Source: Arbacia lixula (taxonomy: Eukaryota > Echinodermata > Echinoidea > Arbacioida > Arbaciidae). Taken from it: DNA of 64,000 bases. Position 1 is the stretch's first letter. Each line of letters starts with the position of its first letter. The notes beneath the pieces are model-generated. The model was given only the letters and a program-made list of their open reading frames with translations. It searched no databases and was not told the DNA's origin. Positions 35,701-45,699 of the stretch are shown here, piece by piece. Both the position numbers and the translations under genes were made by a program. The DNA is taken from assembly GCA_963669155.1 (NCBI GenBank), contig OZ022597.1, positions 6,601,630 through 6,665,629 on the forward strand, written 5' to 3'.

Positions 35701-37178
35701 CGGAAATCGCTCCCCGAAGGAAGAGGGGGGTGGGGGGTAGTGATATGAATGTATTTAATTTATGAAAATGTATATATATTTATGCAATGTATTGTTTGCA
35801 TTATCAAATAAATGTAAAAGATATTTGCATTTTTATTAAATAGTTTACTGCGTATATCGTTGCTCAATACATGTACATCCCACGCTTCAATGAACTGTGA
35901 TGACACAATTGCGCATATGTTGAGGATATGTTGACGGGAAAGGGATGGGGTTGGGTGTTGAGCTGTTAATGTGAAGTGAATGTGAGACGTGTGTAGTGTA
36001 AACATTTGATTAAGTGATGGGTCACACCATTAAGAGAGAATGTCGGACATGAGTTATTAAAAAGAGAAAGATCCCTCTAATTAGAAAAGTGGCTTTAATA
36101 GAATGATTCAAAATGCATGTGCACTTGGAGATAAAAAATAATACATATGAGAAAGTTTTAGTGATTTGTCTTTAACAAGTTAATTAGTATTTTTATTCAT
36201 TGCCTTCTAACTGATGCATTAACAATGTTTGAGCATTCTTCCAATCTTTTTTTCAAAAATCTGAAATCACCTTTAAAAACTTACAATAAAAACAATCTAT
36301 TCACATTAACACTAAGAATGTTTAATCACTATTCACAATATAACAGCTTCAACTTAAGGCGTGTGTGGGTGGGTGGGGGTGGGGTGGGTGTATGAGCTGC
36401 ATTTTCATTTCTTGGCACTAACCCAACCGCTCCCTCCACCCCAAACAAAAGTATTTAGGGGGGGGGGGGGGGGGGGGGTTCTAGCCTCAAATATACTTGT
36501 TTTCTTCTGCCAGACTTTTTACTTTTTTCTTTGCCTCCATAAATTACTCAGGATACCATACTGCATTTGTTGTACTCGTCTAACTTTAGACCATGTTTGT
36601 AAACAATCAAAAATTATACGAAAACAAAACTATAACCAACTCGGGCCAAGGAGACAGCACCGATTGTTTGTGAGTTTATATATTGATGGGGGAAAGAATT
36701 ATGAAACTGGATTTTGATTAGATAAGTACACTCATCAAATTCTGTCAAAGGATCTGTCAAATCAAGCGCAAAACCCCAGCAGGTCTTTGCATATAGCTTA
36801 CTGTAGACTAGAAGTAGAAGTAGGCTATCGATGGCAGTGCAGTACCGGGGGGCTGGCGGCGCGGCTATCCGGTGGCCGCTGTACAGTACCGCGTACAGTA
36901 TTCGATATTCCTAGATGCCACACATCGCCATCGCCATCGGCCTTTTCTCGTGCCATTTCAAACAGTTTACAAAGTATGCGTTAATAAATGTGATGGATTT
37001 TAAAGTACATTTCAGTCTGAATACATGTCAAAATTAATGTGATGTAGCTTTGACAGGCAGTAGTAGTAGTACATGGTAGCTGTGGAATGAGTGCTAGCTA
37101 TTACTGATACTGTGCTCATGACAAGTCAAATTGGTTCAATTCAAGTTCAAGTTAGCAACTAATGAGTCTTAATCTTAC

Positions 37179-37543
37179 CTCATTCCGTTGATTGACAAGG
37201 ATCTGTGTAACTCTCTGAATTACATAGGACGCGGTGGATCTAGTAATCCCATGTATGGTTGATGTGGAATCGAGCACTACCCCTGTCGCATAGATATTCA
37301 AAATTTCAATGCGATGAACATGATGAAAAGTTGAAGGACAGTGCTCGATTCCGGTGTGTGCATGGCATGATTCAAGAAGGGAGATGTCCTGTCAATGAGC
37401 TGCATGCAGCCATCCCTAGTAAATCTACACTTCCGAAACAACTCCTCATCGGTGAAGGCATCAAGAGGTCTTGTTCTATCTCTGAAAATTCTTGGCCTCT
37501 GTTGATCGACTTCCCTTTCTCTCCTCCGGCGCAGTGCTAACAC
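37179..37543 (-). pseudogene. HARBI1-like nuclease, N-terminal exon (frameshifted)
   Basis: Reads RPRIFRDRTRPLDAFTDEEL, FRKCRFTRDGCMQLIDRTSP, then LFIMFIALKF, then a stop. After an 8-base insertion or equivalent shift at about 37,293-37,300 the next frame resumes with YATGVVLDSTSTIHGITRST and IQRVTQILVNQRNE, up to a GTAAGA donor. This order matches the HARBI1 N-terminal helical region. The middle exons with DGTH and PGSxHD were not found in 35,252-37,178, so an internal deletion is likely. Confidence 0.82.
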
Positions 37544-37619
37544 TTAGTAACAGGATGGCTGCCATTGCTACATGTATTGCCGCTGATCTGCTATCGCAAA
37601 TGATTAATTGATTGGTAGT

Positions 37620-37830
37620 GATTACTGTTTAGCCAGAGTTTTTAGGAATTTGCCCTTGGTACAGGAGCTCCGGCAAAAACCCACTTGATTTGCCGGAGTT
37701 TTTTGTAAGTTTTGCCGTAAAAAACTCTGGCAAAGTTTTATGCAATGGAAAACTCCGGCAATTTTTTTTTTGCCATAGTTTCATGATTTTTTGCCGTAAA
37801 AAACTCCGGCAAAAGTTATATGCAACGGGC
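37620..37830. repeat. Subterminal CTC(C/T)GGCAAA motifs, right end
   Basis: About six copies of AAACTC(C/T)GGCAA in both orientations, near 37,632, 37,668, 37,690, 37,725, 37,750 and 37,800. This mirrors the left end of the Harbinger element. A partial second copy of the end sequence (TTTTATGCAATGGAAAACTCC) lies inside it. Confidence 0.75.
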
Positions 37831-37989
37831 CCCAGGGAACTTATGAATGACGTCACTTGCTTGGCTCAAAAAGGCAGTCGCCACGACCAAAGCTTCTGCG
37901 GCAAGTACCCTATGGGCTTTGCGTGTTAAAGAAATAGTTGCAAAGGCCATTCAACTACGTATGTAAAGTCAATACGAATTCACTACACA

Positions 37990-38110
37990 GCTGGCCCGGG
38001 GTACTTACGCGCATTTGCGCTAGCGCAGTATGTGCGCGTATAAATTACGCGTCATTGTCAACAATGGCGGCCCCCGTGAACGTGTCATTCTACGTTTTAT
38101 GTACCACAAT
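37990..38110 (+). promoter_or_regulatory. CpG-rich, palindrome-containing promoter-like segment
   Basis: TTACGCGCATTTGCGCTAGC, GCAGTATGTGCGCG and TATAAATTACGCG crowd together. They precede CAACAATGGCGGCCCCCGTG, which has a good Kozak context but opens only a 17-codon frame. A promoter or first exon is possible; nothing downstream confirms it. Confidence 0.3.
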
Positions 38111-38384
38111 AATTTAGTCTACAACTTATGGAAAACAACCTATAAATGCTACAACAACATGTGGCAATTATCTTGGGAAACACGGTTTTGGAGTGGAGTT
38201 GAACTCCGTTGGTTAGAACTTCAGGAGATGTGGCGAGGGGCAAGTTGAGACGAAGTGTGATGTCTGGGATCGAGTCTGCTGGCTAGCTAGCCGGTAAACT
38301 GTAGTTACGTTCGATCTAACAAGTTAATAATTAGAGTTTATGTTACACAAGTTATATCTAATAGTGTATCCCTCATTAATATAT

Positions 38385-38740
38385 TCCAGCTCGTTGATTG
38401 GTTGAAAGGGTGTCACATGACCACAAATAGTGGAACTTTTTGGAGGAAAAGAGCTCAGAGGAAAGAAAAGTACTATTTCGTGACGTCAGAGGGAAAAAAG
38501 TACTATCTCAAAATTAAGTCTCTCTTTTCCCTCTGGACTATCGATATCCGGGCTATTAGTGATCGATCCAATTTTCATCGATTCATCCCAGGTAAATGCG
38601 CGACACGCAAAATCTGCGCGATACAATTCTTTCCAGCAGCTTTTTCGCGTTGTAGCGGAAAATCATTGGGCGCGCTGCCGGAACTCCAGCTGTGTTGCGG
38701 CCGAGGTGCAAGATTTTCGGAAGCAAAATTAGACAAAATG
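38385..38740. repeat. Dispersed repeat family H (copy 1)
   Basis: GATTGGTTGAAAGGGTGTCA, TTCGTGACGTCAGAGGG and GGGCGCGCTGCCGGAACTCC are reverse-complement matches to 52,780-53,040. The first two also match 56,220-56,400. The 180-codon frame across it is not conserved between copies. Confidence 0.75.
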
Positions 38741-39169
38741 TGCACTTATTTGGCGATTGCACATTTTCGTTCGAAACATCTCCGTTTTTCAACTTGCGTT
38801 CGTACTTCCGTGATTTTCTCGTCGATCGCCGAAACTTTCCCGTCATTTTTTCACTGCACTGGAACGAGCATGATCGAGACAATACTGGTGAAATGTCGGC
38901 ACTTTACTCTTTGGATTGACGGAGATATCGCACATAATCGGTAGGGGCCGGTTTCAAGGTTCAGTGATGTGAATGTGCGACGATTTATCGAGCGCTATTC
39001 GAAGCGCAATTTCTCCGAAATTTTATTGTTAATCTTCAATCCTAAAATATTTTTTTAAAGAACATTATTTTGCTAAATTGTGTGTGAAATTTTATAATTT
39101 CATTTGGTTATCTTGGAATGAAAATATTCAAAAGAAAACAAGGGGGCCGGTTTGAGGCACCTGCATCAT

Positions 39170-39312
39170 ACATGCTAATTGTCGTTCACTATACAATATC
39201 ATTCGTATACATAGATTTCGAATTTCTCTTGTGCGTTTATATTTCAAATATAAACGCACACGAGAAATTTGAAATCTATGGACACTCATAATATGGTATA
39301 GTGAACTCCTTA
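39170..39312. repeat. Near-perfect ~140-bp palindrome
   Basis: The arms about 39,183-39,243 and 39,245-39,308 are inverted copies: CTCTTGTGCGTTTATATTT with AAATATAAACGCACACGAG, and GTTCACTATACAATAT with ATATGGTATAGTGAAC. There is almost no loop. It may be a MITE or a hairpin-RNA source. No second copy in the window. Confidence 0.85.
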
Positions 39313-40665
39313 GCATGCACTATATGTATAACATTGCCTCTGTAGAAAACATTATAAACAACTCCCCGATGTGCTTATCAGGACGTATGCATGTTGTAAG
39401 CACTTAAAGCAGCTATTGAATAATGGGACACAAGTAATTACAAGTGTGACTTTTTATTCTAGAAGAGTATAGGTGTGTATAAACTATTTTCAAATTGCTT
39501 TCCTGAGCGTTTTCATCCTAGGTTACGACGAAATGGACATAATTTTTATTTATCAATCATTTCGTAATAAGCTTATGCATTTCTCTAGGACCAGTGTTTT
39601 TATCGTCACATTAATGGTATGCTGTGTAATCCGTATTGTGTTATTTCAGGCAACGTTTTGTTATACTTAAAGCCTGCCATGCCATTATAAAGTTCTAATT
39701 CTTCCTGTCGTCGTGTGTTGGTTCATGTATATTCAGACGATAATAATGGCACATCAACGATATGTTTTAGATCTATGTGGTATCTACTTGCAACACAAAC
39801 TCAAACACCCTGCTAATGAACATGCATCTTTTATTGATAACTAATCGATTTTTCTTTTTTGACGACATGATACCATGTGATAACGCTAGAAACGTGTATT
39901 TGTGATTTGTTTGTTAAATTTTGGTATGCACTTGTTTTCTGTACATAGTCAAAAATAATACCAGTTTGTTAAGAAATTATCTTGATGACTGTTTGCCTTG
40001 CTGGTATTTTCTGCATGTATACTACATGATACATCGATAGATTACGTACAACTTGTATCTTATCATCATGATCGATATTCAATGGAAATACCTGTATAGC
40101 ATAACGGATATTTGTTTCGAGGAATACAATGCAGACGACAATGTGGGGAAACCTTGGAATTATATTTTTGACAGATTTGGTAAAGGGCGGTTAAGTAGGA
40201 CAGAGAAGGGGAAAAGTAATTAATGAATACACAATGTATGTGTGCTACAAGGGAATGGAGATAGAAAGAGAGAGGAAGAAGGGGGGGGGGGGTGGATGGG
40301 TGATGGTGCATGGTGGTGATGGTGGTATATGTGTCTGTACGTTGAATATGTGCATGTAACTTTGTAATGTATTGACCAGCCCCTCTAATCTTGTATGGAG
40401 AAGGGGACAGGGAGGTCAATACATGGTAAGGCCATAAGGACCAGCCAGGGTCTGGTTGGCGGGCTGACCACCCAGTATAGACTTGATAATATTCCGGTCA
40501 CTTGTAGTATCCAACTACATGCATTGCTACATCACTGACCATCCCTTGGTCTTGTATCATGTGTATACTTGGTCTTGTGTACTTGTATACCTTATGCTAA
40601 CTCAGTCGGTATCCAGCTAGCCGAGGTACTAGGCTGTGAGGTGCATGGACACAACCCAGTCTGTT
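39313..40665. other. Intergenic, no gene recognised
   Basis: AT-rich with a G-tract near 40,281-40,291. The open frames (39,473-39,670 + and 40,066-40,419 -) show no domain or splice support. Confidence 0.5.
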
Positions 40666-40790
40666 AACAACTATGTCTGGTAACACAGACTGTGCCCCAA
40701 ACCCATCCTCGCTCCTCAGAGGGGAAGAAGCCAGAGGAGCTATGACATCATTAGGGCATAGTCTGTGTTACCATACATAGTTGTTAGTGG
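40666..40790. mobile_element. ~125-bp palindromic MITE
   Basis: AACAACTATGTCTGGTAACA and TGTTACCATACATAGTTGTT are inverted ends; CAGACTGTGCCCCAA partners GGGCATAGTCTG. There is no ORF. Confidence 0.85.
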
Positions 40791-41039
40791 TATCCAGCTT
40801 TCTTTGTAGTATTAAACTCAGTTTTACTCCTTACTTGAATTGTGTATGTTTCGTTCATTTGGTGCCTCCACTTCAACTTGATAATGATAATACTAGCAGT
40901 CACTGGCACACGCCTCTGATTAACCCTGGTGTCAAGAGGCGCCAGTACCCCTTGTCTTAATTGTCATGCTTCTGCACCCCTTGGGATTTCTGCACGGCAC
41001 TGCTCTGCACCCCTTGAGAAATTATGATTTTGTGTCACA

Positions 41040-41345
41040 TTTTAATGTTGTGACGTCACATGCGAGATGCTCTCCAGTATGCTGTGTGCTATTTTTTTTA
41101 AATGTCCATTTTCTCAAAAGGATATGCATCATTTTACTTGCGGATTTGATATATCATTAGAAACACGTTTTTACACGCAAACCTTTATAAACATTACTCC
41201 TTCATCAAAACCAAGGTTAAATTTTATGGAATCATACAACATACAACATATAGGGGAGTATCTCGCATGTGACGTCACAAAATTGATTTTTTTTTTTTAA
41301 AGATCACAATTTTTTTATCCTTTGACGGATTTTCAAACTTTCAAA
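41040..41345. mobile_element. TIR element with GTGACGTCACATGCGAGAT ends
   Basis: GTGACGTCACATGCGAGATG at 41,050 is inverted as ATCTCGCATGTGACGTCAC at 41,260-41,278. The segment beyond the right arm (ATCCTTTGACGGATTTTC) also matches the copy in the GTPase intron. Each arm carries a CRE-like TGACGTCA. Confidence 0.8.
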
Positions 41346-41770
41346 CTTTAACGAATAGGCCTATGATTTGTTCATGTACTGTACTGTACCTTTATACTGG
41401 CAATCTTTAGGGACTCTCACTGCGACTAGTCTTATTCCAAGCGCCCGACACATGCCACATGGAACATAAGAACACGAAGTGATGAAATTACACATTTTTA
41501 CAGCAGAACCTGAAAATTTATTGCATGGCACATTTGCACGTGGATATTGATACAAACTTCAAAGAATATCATGCCTTCACAACAATCGTTGTGTTAAGAT
41601 ATTATTGCTTAATAAACGAAAAAACAAACAAATAAGTTTAAAGCATGTTTAAAGATGAAGTAGCCCATATGCGAAAGTCATGAAAATCGGCAAACGCTTG
41701 GCACAGTCGCATAAAAAATTGATACAATACATGTATACATTACGATCCACTTCTTCAAAGAACATCATAA

Positions 41771-41926
41771 CCCCATTGCATAAAACTTATCATCAATGGT
41801 AACTCTGTCATCAATGGTAACTACCATAGTAACATCACTCACCAGCCAATCAAATTCAAGATTTCCATAGAAGTTGCCATTGGTAGCAAAGTTACCATCA
41901 ATGGTAAGTTTTATGCAATAGGGCCC
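41771..41926. mobile_element. MITE with Harbinger-like ends (copy 1)
   Basis: Ends CCCCATTGCATAAAACTT and AAGTTTTATGCAATAGGGCC are inverted. The interior is ATCAATGGTAACT repeated in both orientations. The terminal phrase GGGCC(C/T)nTTGCATAAAACTT is nearly that of the 7.9-kb Harbinger element. Further copies are at 55,445-55,572, 59,557-59,710 and (decayed) 59,238-59,363. Confidence 0.88.
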
Positions 41927-41929
41927 ATG

Positions 41930-42850
41930 TCTTCACAACAATCATATTGTTAAAATATCATTGCTAATAAACGAAAAGAGACAAATAACAAATTAGACGA
42001 CTGTAATCCGGACTACAGAGTATGTTTAAAGACAGAGTGACACATGTTAAGAAGTCATGAAACCCGACAGGAACAGCGGTACACCCTATATAACGTATAC
42101 AAAATTTCAGTCATAGCATGAGGAACCTTTTCAGGAGAAATGAAAAACTATCACTGTTTACGTTTAAAACGTAAACGACCATTGTCTATATTCATATACA
42201 ATATATATATCATTTATTTCCATTCTTAGAAAACATACAAAATAATATACAAATAGACAAACCCTAACTGACATGGTGGCGGAGTCATTGAGTTACGAAA
42301 ACTAGTGTGAAAATGACACCGTTTACCCAAAAACCAAAAAAAAAAATATTTCATTACAATACAGCGTTTAATAGATAAACGAGAAACAGCACAACCGATA
42401 TTAAAATGGAAAGACAAGAACAATGTATTAAGGTAAAATTTGAATGGAGATTAATGTATTGCACAGATGTTGCTTAAATAGCTTACACGTCTGAATTGGG
42501 ATAACGTAATGTAACGTTCGCTCAGGGGGACCCGCTATCCTCAACGCATTACGCATCGCACAGCCGTGATATACGCTATTTTATGGTCTCCAGACTCCAG
42601 AAATCTAGCATTCAATGTTTTGCTCAGTCACTTTTCTGTTATAATATTGTGTGATTTTTCAATGTCTGTTGTTTCCTTCAAAGTGTTTTTCTAATTGACC
42701 CGCAAAAGGGTCACCCTATCTTTACTCGTGTGTGTGCCATATGTGGCACTTTCCACAAGTATTACACACAAATCCCATAGAGCAACAGTTGGTCTGGCAC
42801 GCAAAGGGTTAAACCCGTCGACAAGACGGCACCCGACCGTCATTTTGCTC
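41930..42850. other. Intergenic, no gene recognised
   Basis: AT-rich. Near 42,765-42,812 it carries the AAATCCCATAGAGCAACAGT ... GTCTGGCACGCAAAGGGTTA phrase that is shared with 19,355-19,395 and 20,365-20,410. Confidence 0.5.
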
Positions 42851-42856
42851 ATGAAA

Positions 42857-43010
42857 GAAGCGGAAACTCGTTGTGTCCCATCAGAGCAACCATCAAGACG
42901 TTAAGAGCAGGAAGAGTCCCCGGCTCTCATCATTTTCTAGACTTTCAACAAGGCTTTTCACCAGACCCTCGTCAGTCTTCTACACAGCCGTTTTGAGGAA
43001 AAGACTACTA
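42857..43010 (-). pseudogene. Decayed copy of the last sulfotransferase exon
   Basis: Read on the minus strand, the end gives LPALNVLMVALMGHNEF. This parallels YRPYNLKMAALMGDDKF at the C-terminus of the sulfotransferase encoded 560 bp upstream in the gene's direction. The preceding part (KTDEG, SLVESL) parallels KTHEDVLPKTERLL in another frame. Frameshifts and a stop make it non-functional. No acceptor comparable to the parent's was seen. Confidence 0.7.
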
Positions 43011-43566
43011 GACGCAGTAGCCCCAGTGAACTCATTCGGGACTAAGGCAAGGTTGACGCAAACTGATCGCTGGCTGGTAAATTGGCAATGCATTTTTTCA
43101 ATTATATTTCATTTTCTAACAGGTTGTACTCTCTATAGTAACGTAATATTTGGCATACAATATTACATATAATATACACTTTAGATAAACATATACATAA
43201 TAAGAGTTTTTAAATAAAATGAAATATAAAATTTTAATATAAAATGAAATATTAAAATCAACATACAATTTCGAGCAATAACTGTTGCCGGTTTGAAGAG
43301 CGCAAATTGTGATTTGAACGTTTCCAGCGCCTTGCGAGTTTTGATATTCAATGATTATTTTCCTTATTTTGCTGTGAATAATCATTACAAGAATAATACA
43401 TGATCAATCAAATGCCACCAATTATTTCCTCTTATGTAGAGATTTACGCTCTTTCATTTGATGCATTTTTTATCATTTGCAATAGTTGATATTAACGGTT
43501 ATAACCGTAAAAAACGCATATTTGTGGCAATTGGTCCCGACAGAGTTAAAAGGCTAATCAAGTTCA

Positions 43567-45653
43567 TCAGAGGTACAGAAACTTGTCGTCCCCCATAAGA
43601 GCAGCCATCTTGAGGTTGTAAGGGCGGTAGAAGTCGTCTAGAAGACGCTCCGTCTTGGGCAAGACGTCTTCGTGAGTCTTCGTCAGAGTGTTCCTCATGG
43701 CTCTCTGCAGAGCCTTGTCTTCCAGCTCTACTGGCATCGAACCTGTGATGGGAATGGGAGGGTTAGGACCAATCGGCTAGATTTAAGTGAAAGGGCTTTC
43801 TGGGGTAACTTTAATTTTACAGAGAAAGTTTTAGGCATACACCAAGTAGTAGTAAGCCTTGTCTTCCATCTCTACTGGCATCGCACCTGTGATGGGAATG
43901 GGAGGGTTAAGGACCATTCGGCTAGATTTAAGTGAAAGGGCTTTCAGTGGTAATTTTAATTCTACAGAGAAATTTTAGGCATACACCCAGTAGAAGTAAG
44001 GATAGCGTGCTCCATCCTGTGAATGAATGAAAAACAAGTCAGACAAAAAATTGGAACCAGACGGGATTTGAACCTACAATCTACTGCTTACCGGGCATCT
44101 ACTTGACCACGCAGTCAAGCTATTTCTAGTTCACGGGTCAAGACACGATAACATGGAAACAAATACCCAGTAGGTTCATTTAATCTGACTCATTCATATT
44201 CATGTGTAGTCGGCCGTAAGGACCATGTGGCTAGATTTTAGTGAAAGGGCTTTCTGCGGTAATTTCAAGTTTACAAAGAAAAATATCAGTCATACACCCA
44301 GTAGTAATAAGGATAGCGTGTTCCATTCATTTACAGGATTGACTCGGTGCATGCCTAAAATTTCCTTGAAAATTGAATAGCAATTGTTGAGAATGACCGT
44401 ACATTTCATAAAAATCTAACACCAAAGTGAACATTTGAATAGAGAAAAAAGTATATTGGAAAAGCTAAGTACCCACATTTAATATTCGCACCTTGTCAAA
44501 TTCAAATCCCAATGAAGGATTTTAATAACAAAGAATAAATTAGTGAACCTGTTTCATATATCGATGAGAAAGATGTTGGTCATGATAGTGATAGCATTGA
44601 TGATGATGATGAAAATGATTGGGATAGGAAATCAATGAAACCAACAACACTAATGATAGTGATGATACTCTTTAAAAAGTAATACCAACTGTATAAAGAT
44701 GACAAAACGAAGCTCAAGAAGAGAACTGATGGTGATAATGGTGATGATCATGATGATTATCGATCATGTAACTCACTAAGATCTAGGAAATCCAACAGTT
44801 GTCTGTAGACCGTTCGCTGATTAGCCTGCCAGTCCTCCACTCGGATCACGAGGATTTGGTCACGTGAGTAGGCTTTGATCCAATCCTCTAGGAAGACGTG
44901 GTAGATACCCACTTGGAGATTCGGGATTAGATTGTATGGCTGGGAGTGAAAGAACCAAGAAATGGATCAAACTGTGCTAAATACTGAAATCTGGTATAAT
45001 CCTTCTTTTGAATTAAACTCTTTGCTCCGAAATTTAAGAACCAGCGCTCGCAGCGGAACACGAGATTATTTTTGGGTACACAGCCACGGTTCATAATTAT
45101 GTACAGTGTGTGTCACACTATTGATAAACAATCGTAACTAGTTGCTCGCTGGCGTTTACATTGTGTGTCCACTATGAACTTTGCATTGTAATTAAAAAGT
45201 GTCGCCAGAGCATGCAATGTGTAATGTGGTGTTACTTTATTTCATCCAGAGGCGGATAAACATCTTTTAGTAAAATCATTTTCAAACAACATCTCTCAAA
45301 GGAATTTCCACAAATAAAATTATCTTGAACGGCAGCTGAGCAGTTGAACTACTAATACAAACAACATGAAGTTAGCTGACATTTGTACGTTTCTGGGAAC
45401 CGGGTATACCTGGTTCTCGTTTCTGAGTAGGTAACTTGGGAACTGCGTTTACCCGGATCAAGTAGTAAATGGGTGACTCTTCGTAATAATAAAATTGTTT
45501 GATCAATTTTTCAGAAAAATAAGCACAGACAAGAAGACAATGCTGGGACCTGAACCTGCGATCTACTACTTGCCGAACAGCAACACTATCCACCAGGCTA
45601 CCCTTTTGGCTATGATAATGACACGATACTTAGGAATCATTCTTTCAAAAGAA

Positions 45654-45699
<46 letters not shown>

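Larger units (their letters stand above)
29946..37838. mobile_element. 7.9-kb PIF/Harbinger-type DNA transposon
   Basis: The left end GGGCCCATTGCATATAACTT and the right end AAGTTATATGCAACGGGCCC are inverted copies with one mismatch, and TTTTGCC continues both. CAG lies just outside each end, consistent with the 3-bp target duplication usual in this superfamily. Inside are the two genes expected of an autonomous Harbinger: a Myb/SANT-like gene on + (31,586-33,967) and a HARBI1-like nuclease on - (37,543-34,975), convergent. Both are broken and the catalytic core of the nuclease is missing. The element is therefore a fossil. A palindromic MITE (34,192-34,335), an ACT trinucleotide run (31,071-31,110), a G-tract near 36,458-36,478 and a 131-bp tandem repeat lie within it. 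Confidence 0.85.

Noticed and set aside
35566-35748. Possible exon after a TATAG acceptor in the 131-bp repeat
   Set aside because: The two units are not open in the same way and no domain is visible; it is better explained as a tandem duplication in the transposon.
38402-38944. 180-codon plus-strand frame
   Set aside because: It overlaps dispersed repeat family H, and the frame is not kept in the other copies.
44050-44130. Possible functional tRNA gene on the minus strand
   Set aside because: Only A- and B-box-like sequence is present; there is no matching acceptor stem, and the body continues as a SINE shared with 60.9 kb.
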